Positions 7,062 through 14,687 of a stretch of 32,161 nucleotides of DNA are shown piece after piece. Below the pieces are notes generated by a model. It saw nothing but the letters and a program-made list of their open reading frames with translations, searched no databases and was not told the DNA's origin. The stretch comes from Asaia bogorensis. Lineage in GTDB: Bacteria > Pseudomonadota > Alphaproteobacteria > SHVZ01. The stretch covers positions 1-32,161 of the forward strand of contig CAMDFP010000014.1 in NCBI GenBank assembly GCA_945897335.1, in the 5' to 3' direction. Numbering within the stretch: the stretch's first letter is position 1; every line of letters begins with the position of its first letter. The position numbers and the translations under genes were made by a program.

Positions 7062-8264
7062 ATGGTCGATACGTCCCACGCCGGCATGGATGCTTGGCGC
7101 CCTCGTACCCGTCTCGTCCGCGGCGGCCTCGAACGCTCGCAGCACATGGAGACGGCCGAGGCCATGTACATGACCTCGGGCTATGTCTACGGCTCGGCTG
7201 AGGAGGCGGAAGCCGCCTTCGCCACGCCGCGTGACAGCCGCTACGTCTATTCGCGCTTTCGCAATCCGACCGTGGCCTCGTTCGAGGAGCGGCTCAGGCT
7301 AATCGAGGGCGCCGAGGCCTGCCGCGCGACTGCGACCGGTATGTCGGCGGTCTTCGCCTCGCTGATGTGCCAGGTGCGCAGCGGCGATCGCGTGGTGGCG
7401 GCGCGCGCCCTGTTCGGCTCCTGCCTCTGGATCTGCACCGACTACCTGCCGAGGCTCGGCGTCGAGGTCGAGATCGTCGATGGCACCGAGCTCTCGCAAT
7501 GGCGCCGCGCGCTCTCCAAGCCGACCAAGGCCGTGCTACTGGAGTCGCCGTCGAACCCGATGCTGGAGATCGTCGATCTCCGCGCCGTCGCGGCTCTCGC
7601 GCACGACGCCGGCGCCTGCGTCATTGTCGACAACGTCTTCGCCACCGGCCTCCTTCAGCGGCCGCTCGATCTCGGCGCTGACGTCGTCGTCTACTCGACC
7701 ACCAAGCACATCGACGGCCAGGGCCGGGCGCTGGGTGGCGCCATCCTCTGCACCAACAAGTTCCTGACCGACACGCTAGGTCCCTTCCTCCGCCACACCG
7801 GGCCGGCGATGAGCCCGTTCAACGCTTGGCTGATGCTGAAGGGCCTGGAGACGCTCGATCTGCGGCTCCGTGCCCACTGTACGAGCGCGCGCGCCGTCGC
7901 CAAGGCGCTGTCGCGCCATCCGGCAGTCGAGCGCGTGCTCTATCCGGGCCTGCTCACCCATCCTCAGCACAAGCTGGCGGCGAGCCAGATGACGGATTTC
8001 GGCACGGTCGTCACCTTCACCATCCGGGGCGGCAAGCCTGGGGCCTTCAAGGCGCTCAATGGCCTTCGTATCATTGACATCTCCAACAACCTCGGCGACT
8101 CAAAGAGCCTGATCTGCCATCCGGCGACCACCACGCATCAGCGGCTCTCGGTCGAGGAGAAGCGTCAGCTCGGCATCGAGGACGGTGTCGTCCGCCTCTC
8201 GGTCGGGCTCGAGGATCCGGACGACCTGATCGAAGATCTGACCCGGACCTTGGATACGCTCTAG
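7062..8264 (+). CDS. metZ: O-succinylhomoserine sulfhydrylase
   Basis: This 400-residue protein belongs to the Cys/Met-metabolism PLP enzymes (cystathionine gamma-synthase family). It would make homocysteine directly from O-succinylhomoserine and sulfide, in the cytoplasm. The PLP lysine is K215 in YSTTKHIDGQGR; the partner subunit's phosphate-binding YSRFRNPT lies at 63-70, and VDNVFAT at 189-195 holds the pyridine-binding Asp. The N-terminal segment TRLVRGG and the DGQGR after the lysine are typical of MetZ rather than of cystathionine lyases. The start ATG 7062 follows a strong GGGAGGAG site; the open frame upstream is the riboswitch leader. Control by a SAM-II riboswitch fits methionine synthesis. 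An O-acetyl substrate cannot be excluded from sequence. Confidence 0.95.
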   Translation: MVDTSHAGMDAWRPRTRLVRGGLERSQHMETAEAMYMTSGYVYGSAEEAEAAFATPRDSRYVYSRFRNPTVASFEERLRLIEGAEACRATATGMSAVFASLMCQVRSGDRVVAARALFGSCLWICTDYLPRLGVEVEIVDGTELSQWRRALSKPTKAVLLESPSNPMLEIVDLRAVAALAHDAGACVIVDNVFATGLLQRPLDLGADVVVYSTTKHIDGQGRALGGAILCTNKFLTDTLGPFLRHTGPAMSPFNAWLMLKGLETLDLRLRAHCTSARAVAKALSRHPAVERVLYPGLLTHPQHKLAASQMTDFGTVVTFTIRGGKPGAFKALNGLRIIDISNNLGDSKSLICHPATTTHQRLSVEEKRQLGIEDGVVRLSVGLEDPDDLIEDLTRTLDTL

Positions 8265-8294
8265 GCGCTGCGGCGGGGGTTATACTCGGCGGTG

Positions 8295-9788
8295 ATGACC
8301 GAGGGCACGGACCCCGACAGGATCGCCGAGGTACGGAACGCGCTGGTGGCTGCAGGCGGAATCGACGCCGCGATCCCGCTGCTCCAGCAATGCGCAGCCC
8401 GCAGCGACGTTGCGGCGCTGGTGACCCTCGTCGAAGCCTCTGCTGGCCTCGGCGACCTGGCGCCCGTCGTGCGCGAGGCGCTCTACCTGCTGCACCAGGT
8501 CTTCCCGGTGCCGGTCACGCGCGAAGCCGTGGCACGGCTTGCCTCCCTGACCCCGGACACCGAGGCGGTTCAGAACGATCTCGGTTTCGTGCTGCACGCC
8601 TCGGGCGATCCCGAAGGGGCGGGGCGGGCTTTCGGGCGGGCGGCGGCGCTGCTGGAGGAGCGGGTGGCTCGCCACCCGCTGGCCTCGACCGGTCTCCGCA
8701 TCATTCATCCGTCCTGGCTGATCGGGTCGTTGGGAGAGGCGGTGGCGCGGCTCGGGATAATCGCCAAGCTGAGGACGCTTGGGATGATGGCGCCCTGGCG
8801 CCTGGTGCTGCCGGCGCCGCGCGAGAAAATCGTCAACGAGCCGCTGATCGACCTGTTCGCTTCCCATGTCACGGTGGTGAAGGAGGGCGACCTCCTCGCC
8901 AAGTTCCAGGCACTCGCCCCAGAGCTCGCGCTCGATACGTCGTCGTTCCCGCTCGTCGACGGACGCTTCCTTTATGTCCACGATGCCTGGCGCGAATCCG
9001 AACGGGCCTGGGCCGAGGCCGGCCGTGGGCCGCTGCTCACCCTGCCGCCGGAGCGGATCGCTGCCGGCCGCGCCCGGCTCGTGGAGGCCGGGCTGCCGGC
9101 GGATGCCTGGTTCGCCGCGCTCCATGTGCGCGATCCGGGCTTCCACGGTGCCGGCGTAGGCCGCCGCCGGCTCGATCTCGCCGCTCGCGACTCCGATCTT
9201 GCCACCTACCTCCCGGCGGTCGAGCGGGTCACCGCCCGCGGCGGCTGGGTGGTGAGGCTGGGCGGCCCGGCCGCGCTCGCCCTTCCGCCGATGCCCAGGG
9301 TTGTGGACTACGCGCATTCTGATGTCCGTTCGCCCGAGCTCGACGTCGTGCTGCTGGCATCGGCACGGCTGATGATCGGCACGCTCTCCGGCCCCGCCCA
9401 TGTCGCGTCATGCTTCGCCACGCCGACGATCCACGCCAACGGCTTTCCCAGCAACCTGGTCCCGACCCGCCACGACATCTGGGTTCCGAAACTCTACCGC
9501 GAGCGGGCCAGGGGCCGGACCCTGTCCCTGGCCGAGTCGATCAGCGCCCCTTTCCGCGGCGAGATCCGCGGCAGCGGCTTCGATGATCACGGCATCGACC
9601 TCGTGGACAACACCGCCGAGGATCTTGCCGACGCCGCCGACGAGATGCTGGACCGGCTGGAAGGGCGAAGGCCCGTCGACGATCCGGCGGTGCGCGAGGT
9701 GTTCCGGCAAACCAACAACGTCTACATCGCCCCGATCTCGGCCCGCTTCCTCGCCCGGCACCGGTCGGCGCTTCTGGGGCAGCGCTAG
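8295..9788 (+). CDS. Putative glycosyltransferase, TIGR04372-like
   Basis: The 497-residue protein has an N-terminal half (about 1-130) rich in Ala/Leu helices, TPR-like in character. The C-terminal domain carries LHVRDPGFH (276-284), LPAVERVTARGGWVVRLG (306-323), VVDYAHSD (337-344) and IGTLSGPAHVASCFATP (361-377), a pattern I recognise from the TIGR04372 group of putative glycosyltransferases. Those are often found in surface-polysaccharide loci, but the acceptor and sugar are unknown. GTG 8292 directly precedes ATG 8295, and I chose the ATG. A TATACT box at 8281-8286 lies 8 bases before it, so a very short or absent leader is possible. Its neighbours are metZ and a catabolic operon, so context gives no function. 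Confidence 0.72.
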   Translation: MTEGTDPDRIAEVRNALVAAGGIDAAIPLLQQCAARSDVAALVTLVEASAGLGDLAPVVREALYLLHQVFPVPVTREAVARLASLTPDTEAVQNDLGFVLHASGDPEGAGRAFGRAAALLEERVARHPLASTGLRIIHPSWLIGSLGEAVARLGIIAKLRTLGMMAPWRLVLPAPREKIVNEPLIDLFASHVTVVKEGDLLAKFQALAPELALDTSSFPLVDGRFLYVHDAWRESERAWAEAGRGPLLTLPPERIAAGRARLVEAGLPADAWFAALHVRDPGFHGAGVGRRRLDLAARDSDLATYLPAVERVTARGGWVVRLGGPAALALPPMPRVVDYAHSDVRSPELDVVLLASARLMIGTLSGPAHVASCFATPTIHANGFPSNLVPTRHDIWVPKLYRERARGRTLSLAESISAPFRGEIRGSGFDDHGIDLVDNTAEDLADAADEMLDRLEGRRPVDDPAVREVFRQTNNVYIAPISARFLARHRSALLGQR

Positions 9789-9823
9789 CGCGCCGGCCGC
9801 CGGTCCTGCTATGTGAGACGGGA

Positions 9824-10222
9824 ATGGGTACGCCTTCGCCTTTCGACGGGCCCGGCCCCGACGCCGAATACCGACGCCTGCTGACCGAGGGGCGATTTTG
9901 CGTCCAGCGCTGCCGGGAGACCGGCCGACATGTCTTCCAGCCCCGCGTGCTCTCGCCCTTCAGCGGCCAGCCGACCCTCGACTGGGTCGAAGTCTCCGGT
10001 CGCGGCACCGTCTACTCGACCACGGTCATTCGCCGGCGGCCGGAACAGGGCGGCGACTACAACGTCGTGCTTGTCGACCTCGAGGAGGGCTGCCGGATGA
10101 TGAGCCGGGTCGACGGCCCGGCTCCTGCCGAGATCCGCATCGGCCTCAAGGTCAGGGCACGGATCGCCAAGGCGAAGGACGAGACGCCGATCATCGTCTT
10201 CGATCCGGACCCCGACGCATGA
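9824..10222 (+). CDS. DUF35 OB-fold protein with degenerate zinc ribbon
   Basis: The 132-residue protein is of the rubredoxin-like zinc ribbon plus OB-fold type (DUF35) that partners thiolase-fold proteins. The ribbon region reads RFCVQRCRETGRHVFQPRVL followed by SPFSG. Only C26 and C30 remain of the four cysteines usual in the family, so zinc binding is probably lost. The OB-fold contains SGRGTVYSTTVIRR and DYNVVLVDLEEGCRMMSRV. DUF35 proteins bind and stabilise the thiolase-like partner and its acyl-CoA. Its TGA overlaps the partner's start by 4 bases (ATGA), supporting complex formation. It begins an operon running to the MFS gene. An ATG with GACGGGA just upstream sets the start. Confidence 0.9.
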   Translation: MGTPSPFDGPGPDAEYRRLLTEGRFCVQRCRETGRHVFQPRVLSPFSGQPTLDWVEVSGRGTVYSTTVIRRRPEQGGDYNVVLVDLEEGCRMMSRVDGPAPAEIRIGLKVRARIAKAKDETPIIVFDPDPDA

Positions 10223-11367
10223 ACGGCATCCGCGGAACCGCCTCAGTGGTCGGCGTCGGCCTCTCGACCCGCTGGGAGGCGCCCGGTCGGACGGCGCTCG
10301 AGCTGATGGCGGAAGCCGTCCATGTGGCGCTCGCCGATGCCGGGCTCCGCCTCGACCAGGTCGATGGCCTCCTGACCGGCACGGCCATGCATTTCATGCC
10401 GACCCTCAGCGTCGCCGAGTATCTCGGCATCCGCCCGCGCTTCCTCGACGGCACGATGATCGGCGGCTCCTCCTTCGTCGAGCATCTGATCCCGGCAGCA
10501 CTCGCGCTCGAAGCCGGGCTCTGCGACGTGGCGCTGATCTGTTACGGCTCGAACCAGCGGACCGCCTCCGGCAGGCTGGTCTCGGGCTCGGAGCCGCAGC
10601 CCTACGAGCAGCCCTACGAGCCGCGCCATCCGATCACCGGCTATGCGCTCGCTGCCGCCCGCCACATGCACCAGTTCGGGACGACACGACGCCAGATGGC
10701 CGAGGTCGCACTCGCCGCGCGGCGCTGGGCCGAGCTCAATCCCGAGGCCTTCGCCCGCCAGCCGACCTCGATCGAGGAGATCTTGGCTGCGCGCATGGTG
10801 AACGACCCGCTGTCGGCGCGCGACTGCTGCCTGGTGACCGATGGCGCCGGGGCAGTGGTGATGGTCAGGGCGGACCGGGCTCATGATTTTCCGAAGCCGC
10901 CGGCCTATCTGCTCGGCGCCGCCGCCGCGACCTGGCACCGCCAGATCTCGGCGATGCCCGACCTGACCGTGACCGCCGCCGCCGAGTCGGGCCCGCGCGC
11001 CTTCGCCATGGCCGAGGTCGCGCCCACCGACATCGACGTGGTGCAGCTCTACGACGCCTTCACCATCAACACGATCCTGTTCCTCGAGGATCTCGGATTC
11101 TGCCGGAAGGGCGAGGGCGGTGCCTTCGTCGAAGGCGGCGCGATCGCGCCCGGCGGCAGGCTTCCGGTCAACACCAATGGCGGCGGACTCTCCTGCTGCC
11201 ATCCCGGCATGTACGGAATCTTTCCGCTGATCGAGGCGGTGCGTCAGCTCCGCGGCGAGGCCGGCGAGCGGCAGATCGCCGAGACCGAGCTGGCGCTGGT
11301 CCATGGCAATGGCGGGCAGCTCTCATCCCAGGTGACGGCGATCTTGGGCACCGCGGCGACGCTCTAG
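10219..11367 (+). CDS. Thiolase-fold (SCP2-type, Ltp2-like) protein lacking the nucleophilic Cys
   Basis: The 382-residue protein belongs to the non-specific lipid-transfer/SCP2 thiolase branch. At the position where thiolases have the nucleophilic Cys, it reads MIGGSSFVEH (80-89), with Ser and no Cys. The C-terminal part keeps VVQLYDAFTINT (274-285), GFCRKGEGG, VNTNGGG (317-323) and CCHPGMYGIF (326-335). Members of this type paired with DUF35 include Ltp2, a retro-aldolase of bacterial steroid side-chain degradation, for which two catalytic tyrosines have been reported. Y278 and Y332 are candidates here, from memory and not aligned. A retro-aldol or retro-Claisen step on a beta-hydroxy or beta-keto acyl-CoA is the likely role, by inference. 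The start ATG overlaps the DUF35 stop. Confidence 0.88.
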   Translation: MNGIRGTASVVGVGLSTRWEAPGRTALELMAEAVHVALADAGLRLDQVDGLLTGTAMHFMPTLSVAEYLGIRPRFLDGTMIGGSSFVEHLIPAALALEAGLCDVALICYGSNQRTASGRLVSGSEPQPYEQPYEPRHPITGYALAAARHMHQFGTTRRQMAEVALAARRWAELNPEAFARQPTSIEEILAARMVNDPLSARDCCLVTDGAGAVVMVRADRAHDFPKPPAYLLGAAAATWHRQISAMPDLTVTAAAESGPRAFAMAEVAPTDIDVVQLYDAFTINTILFLEDLGFCRKGEGGAFVEGGAIAPGGRLPVNTNGGGLSCCHPGMYGIFPLIEAVRQLRGEAGERQIAETELALVHGNGGQLSSQVTAILGTAATL

Positions 11368-11377
11368 GAGACGGTGA

Positions 11378-12292
11378 ATGGCGAGGATGGTCGACGGCAA
11401 GGTCGTGGTGGTGACGGGTTCGGGTGGCGGCATCGGCAAGGGTATCGCACTCTTGATGGCGGCGCATGGCGCCAAGGTCGTGGTCAACGACATCGGCGCC
11501 GCCCTCGACGGCTCCGGCCATGACGACGGGCCGGCAGCGGCGACCGTGCGCGAGATCAAGGCAGCGGGCGGCGAAGCGGTTGCTAATACCGACTCCGTTG
11601 CTGATCCAAAAGGCGCCGAGCGCCTGATCCGGACGGGACTCGACGCCTTCGGCCGCATCGATGCAGTCGTCAACAACGCCGGCATCCTTCGTGATCGCAT
11701 CTTCCACCGGATGAGCCTGGACGAGTGGCGGGCAGTGATCGACGTGCACCTGAACGGCTCGTTCCATGTCTCTAAGGCGGCAGCCAACCATTTCAAGGAG
11801 CAGGGCTCGGGCGCCTTCGTGCATTTCACCTCGACCTCCGGCCTCGTCGGCAATCTCGGCCAGGCGAATTACTCGGCGGCCAAGATGGGAATCGTCGGCC
11901 TCTCCAAGTCGATCGCCCTCGACATGGCGAAGTTCGGCGTGCGCTCGAACGCGATCGCGCCCTTCGCCTGGTCCCGGATGATCGGCTCGATCCCCATCAC
12001 CGACGAGGTGCAGAAGGCCAGGGTCGCCAAGCTGCAGTCGATGACGCCCGACAAGATCGCGCCGCTGGTGGTCTATCTCTGCGCCGATGCGGCGAAGGAA
12101 GTGACGGGCCAGATCTTCTCGGTCCGCAACAACGAGATCTTCCTGATGAGCCAGCCGCGCCCGTTGCGCTCGGTCCAGGCCGGCGGCGGCTGGACGCCGG
12201 AATCGATCGCCGAGCATGCGATGCCCGCACTCAAGGCTTCGTTCTATGATCTCGACGTGTCCGCCGACGTCTTCTCCTGGGACCCGGTCTGA
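11378..12292 (+). CDS. SDR, MFE-2-type 3-hydroxyacyl-CoA dehydrogenase-like
   Basis: The 304-residue protein is a classical short-chain dehydrogenase. Its cofactor loop is TGSGGGIG (13-20), followed by NDIGAALDG, then NNAG (99-102) and the catalytic set S152, Y165, K169. The NDIG segment, the long insert after it (GHDDGPAAATVREIKAAGG) and the extended C-terminus (to 304) resemble the dehydrogenase domain of peroxisomal multifunctional enzyme type 2, which oxidises (3R)-hydroxyacyl-CoA. The following gene encodes the matching hydratase-2 type, so the two look like a split MFE-2. ATG 11378 follows GGAGACGGTGA 10 bases after the thiolase stop. Electron acceptor is probably NAD, judged from the Asp after strand beta-2. 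Confidence 0.88.
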   Translation: MARMVDGKVVVVTGSGGGIGKGIALLMAAHGAKVVVNDIGAALDGSGHDDGPAAATVREIKAAGGEAVANTDSVADPKGAERLIRTGLDAFGRIDAVVNNAGILRDRIFHRMSLDEWRAVIDVHLNGSFHVSKAAANHFKEQGSGAFVHFTSTSGLVGNLGQANYSAAKMGIVGLSKSIALDMAKFGVRSNAIAPFAWSRMIGSIPITDEVQKARVAKLQSMTPDKIAPLVVYLCADAAKEVTGQIFSVRNNEIFLMSQPRPLRSVQAGGGWTPESIAEHAMPALKASFYDLDVSADVFSWDPV

Positions 12293-13149
12293 TGCCGGTC
12301 GATCCCGGACATCTCCTCTCCTACCGGATACCGGAGATCGTCCAGGATCTGAGCGTCCGCGACACCATTCTCTATGCGTTGTCGGTCGGCCTCGGCGCAG
12401 ACCCCATGGATTTGGAACAGCTGCGCTTCGTCTATGAGGACGGGCTCCAGGCGCTGCCGACGATGGCGGTGGTCCTGGGCTATGCCGGGTTCTGGCTCGG
12501 GCGATCCGACACCGGCGTCGACAGCGTGAAGGTCGTACATGGCGAGCAGGGGCTCCGCATCCACAAGCCCCTGCCCGTCGAGGGGCGGCTGATCGGCCGG
12601 ACGCGGGTGACCGGGCTGGTCGACAAGGGACCGGACAAGGGCGCGCTGCTCTATTCCGAACGCCGGGTGACCGATGCTGCGGGCGATCTGGTCGCGACGC
12701 TCGAACAGACCACCTTTCTCCGTGGTGACGGCGGATGCGGCGGTACGACCGGGCCGGCGAAGTCGCCGCACCCGATGCCTGATCGCGCCCCGGATCTGGC
12801 GGTCGACCTGCCGACGCTGCCGTCCCAGGCGCTGATCTACCGACTGAACGGCGACCGCAATCCGCTGCATGCGAGCCCGGCGGTGGCGGCGAAGGCCGGG
12901 TTCCCGAGGCCGATCCTGCACGGGCTCGGCACCTTCGGCTTCGTCGGGCATGCGCTATTGAAAGGGCTCTGCGGCTATCGGCCGGAGCGGCTGAAGGCGA
13001 TGGACGGCCGCTTCTCCGCCCCGGTCTATCCGGGTGAGACTATCCGGACCGAGATCTGGTGCGAGGCTGGTGGCGTCGTCGCTTTCCGCGCCCGCGTCGT
13101 CGAGCGCGGCCAGTTCGTTCTCACCCATGGCCGGGCGGAGATCGCGTGA
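12292..13149 (+). CDS. MaoC-type (R)-specific enoyl-CoA hydratase (hydratase 2)
   Basis: The 285-residue protein has two hot-dog halves, as in eukaryotic hydratase 2. The C-terminal half holds the catalytic segment YRLNGDRNPLHASP (183-196), with D188 and H193 as the active-site pair, followed by GFPRPILHGLGTFG (203-216). The N-terminal half, with FVYEDGLQALPTMAVVLGY (47-65), would cover the acyl chain and probably has no catalytic residues. It would hydrate a trans-2-enoyl-CoA to the (3R)-hydroxyacyl-CoA, the substrate expected for the upstream SDR. The start overlaps the SDR stop by one base (TGATG), and the stop overlaps the next start by four (GTGA), so one operon is very likely. Confidence 0.9.
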   Translation: MPVDPGHLLSYRIPEIVQDLSVRDTILYALSVGLGADPMDLEQLRFVYEDGLQALPTMAVVLGYAGFWLGRSDTGVDSVKVVHGEQGLRIHKPLPVEGRLIGRTRVTGLVDKGPDKGALLYSERRVTDAAGDLVATLEQTTFLRGDGGCGGTTGPAKSPHPMPDRAPDLAVDLPTLPSQALIYRLNGDRNPLHASPAVAAKAGFPRPILHGLGTFGFVGHALLKGLCGYRPERLKAMDGRFSAPVYPGETIRTEIWCEAGGVVAFRARVVERGQFVLTHGRAEIA

Positions 13150-14357
13150 GCGACGCCAAGGCGCACTCGAAGGACTCACTGCCTTCGGCCGTATTGTCGA
13201 CCTGTTTTCTCTTTGCCCTGGTCAGCCGCGGCATTGGCGAGACCTTCGCGGTCTTTCTTCTGCCGCTGCAGCAGGCCTTCGGCTGGGATCGCGCCCAGGT
13301 CACTGGCATCTATGCCGTGACCGCGCTCGCAGTCGCCAGCGTCGGCCCGCTCGCGGGGTATTTCTCAGGATTCCTCGGCACGCGCCGGCTCTACGCGGTC
13401 GGCGGGCTCCTGCTGCTGATGGCCTATGTGGGCGCCGTCCATGCGACCGAGCTCTGGCACTTCTATGTCACGCTCGGCTTCTGTGTCGGTGCCGCGTCCG
13501 CCTTCGTCAACGTCGCGCAGACGCCCCTGATCGCGATCTGGTTCTCGGGCCGGGTCGGCACGGTGTTCGGCATCATCGGTGGAGCGGCAGGCATCGGTGC
13601 GCTCCTGTTCGCGCCGATGGCGCAGATCGTCATCGATGCGCATGGCTACCGCACCGCCTATTGGGCGCTCGCCGCCGTCGTGCTCCTGCTCGTCGTGCCG
13701 CTTGCGCTGCTGCCCTGGCGACGCATCTCGGCCGGACGCGACGGGCAGGGGCCAGAGCCGGCGGCGAGCGACTGGACCCTCAGGCGCGCCGCTTCAGAGC
13801 CGATCCTCTGGGCGATGTTCGCCGTCTATTTCCTGACCTCGACCGCGATCTTCGTGATTCAGCCGCAGATGGTGGCCTATCTGGTCGAGGTCGGTTTCAC
13901 GCCGCTCACCGCGGCGACCGCCATCGGCTTCGCCGGTCTATCGGCCTCGGTCGGCATGGTGCTGTTCGGCGGGATTGCCGACCGCGTCGGCCGGCGCTGG
14001 GCGCTGACCTTGAGCTATTCCTCGACCGCGCTCGGACTCGGCGTGCTGGCGCTGATGGCGATTTGGCCGAGTCCCTGGCTGTTGGTCGCCTATGTGCTGA
14101 CGTTCGGGCTGTCGCTTGGATCCCGCGGCCCGCTGATCGCCTCGCTGGCGGGACGCATCTATGCCGGCGCGGTTCTTGGCCGTGTGCTCGGCTTCCTGCT
14201 GATCGGCATGGGCACGGGAACGGCGTTCGGGTCGTGGATCGGCGGCGAGCTTCACGACCATGTCGGCGGATACCAGGCGAATTTCATCGTCGCCTGGACG
14301 GCGATCGCACTCGCGCTGGCGCCGTGGTGGCTGTCGAAGGAACTACGCCGGCTTTGA
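13146..14357 (+). CDS. MFS transporter (monocarboxylate-type)
   Basis: The 403-residue membrane protein has about 12 hydrophobic segments, with a charged central linker (near residues 195-215, RRISAGRDGQGPEP). Features include GWDRAQVTGIYAV after the first helix, and GGIADRVGRRW in the second half, the MFS signature between helices 8 and 9. These are typical of the oxalate/formate and monocarboxylate branch. The likely start is GTG 13146, which overlaps the MaoC stop as GTGA; the longer frame in front has no coding character. As the last gene of the DUF35-thiolase-SDR-MaoC operon it probably imports the acid that the pathway consumes. Its 3' end overlaps the convergent ubiK-like gene by 15 bases. 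Confidence 0.9.
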   Translation: MSDAKAHSKDSLPSAVLSTCFLFALVSRGIGETFAVFLLPLQQAFGWDRAQVTGIYAVTALAVASVGPLAGYFSGFLGTRRLYAVGGLLLLMAYVGAVHATELWHFYVTLGFCVGAASAFVNVAQTPLIAIWFSGRVGTVFGIIGGAAGIGALLFAPMAQIVIDAHGYRTAYWALAAVVLLLVVPLALLPWRRISAGRDGQGPEPAASDWTLRRAASEPILWAMFAVYFLTSTAIFVIQPQMVAYLVEVGFTPLTAATAIGFAGLSASVGMVLFGGIADRVGRRWALTLSYSSTALGLGVLALMAIWPSPWLLVAYVLTFGLSLGSRGPLIASLAGRIYAGAVLGRVLGFLLIGMGTGTAFGSWIGGELHDHVGGYQANFIVAWTAIALALAPWWLSKELRRL

Positions 14358-14615
14358 GCCGCCCTTAAGCGCCGCCACCTCGGCTTCGAGCCGGGCGACC
14401 CGCTCGGTCAGGGACTCCTGCTCGGCCCGGGCCTTCGCCGCCATCTCCTTGACCGCCTCGTAGTCGTCGCGGGTCACCAGGTTCATGTCGACGAGCAGGC
14501 GCTCGAGCTGCGCCTTGACGCGGGCCTCGACCTCCTGGCGCACGGCGGTGGCGGCGCCGACGGCGTTGGTGGCCAGCTTGGCGAGGTCGTCGAGGATGCG
14601 GTTGTCGGTCTGCAT
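14343..14615 (-). CDS. ubiK: UbiK/BMFP-type accessory factor
   Basis: This 90-residue protein has the N-terminal amphipathic helix (about 1-45) and C-terminal coiled coil (LTERVARLEAEVAALKGG) of the membrane fusogenic (BMFP/YqiC) family, renamed UbiK. UbiK helps aerobic ubiquinone synthesis by working with UbiJ near the membrane. The motif RDDYEAVKEMAAKARAEQE in the middle is the conserved core. The ATG 14615 follows GAGGAG. A weak promoter, TTGCGA (14664-14659) with CATAGT (14640-14635) at 18-base spacing, reads toward it. Its position beside lgt is common in Alphaproteobacteria, as far as I recall. The gene lies tail to tail with the MFS gene. Confidence 0.85.
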   Translation of the reverse strand: MQTDNRILDDLAKLATNAVGAATAVRQEVEARVKAQLERLLVDMNLVTRDDYEAVKEMAAKARAEQESLTERVARLEAEVAALKGGSKPA

Positions 14616-14651
14616 GGGAGTCTCCTCAGGCGCCACTATGACGGCCCTCCA

Positions 14652-14680
14652 TTGTCGGTCGCAAGCCTGTCGCCTATAAA
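14652..14680 (+). promoter_or_regulatory. Promoter of hldD with leaderless geometry
   Basis: TTGTCG (14652-14657) and TATAAA (14675-14680) are separated by 17 bases. A start point 7 bases past the -10 would fall on 14687-14688, at the hldD ATG. No Shine-Dalgarno sequence is present between the -10 and the ATG. Confidence 0.6.
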
Positions 14681-14687
14681 GCCGCGC

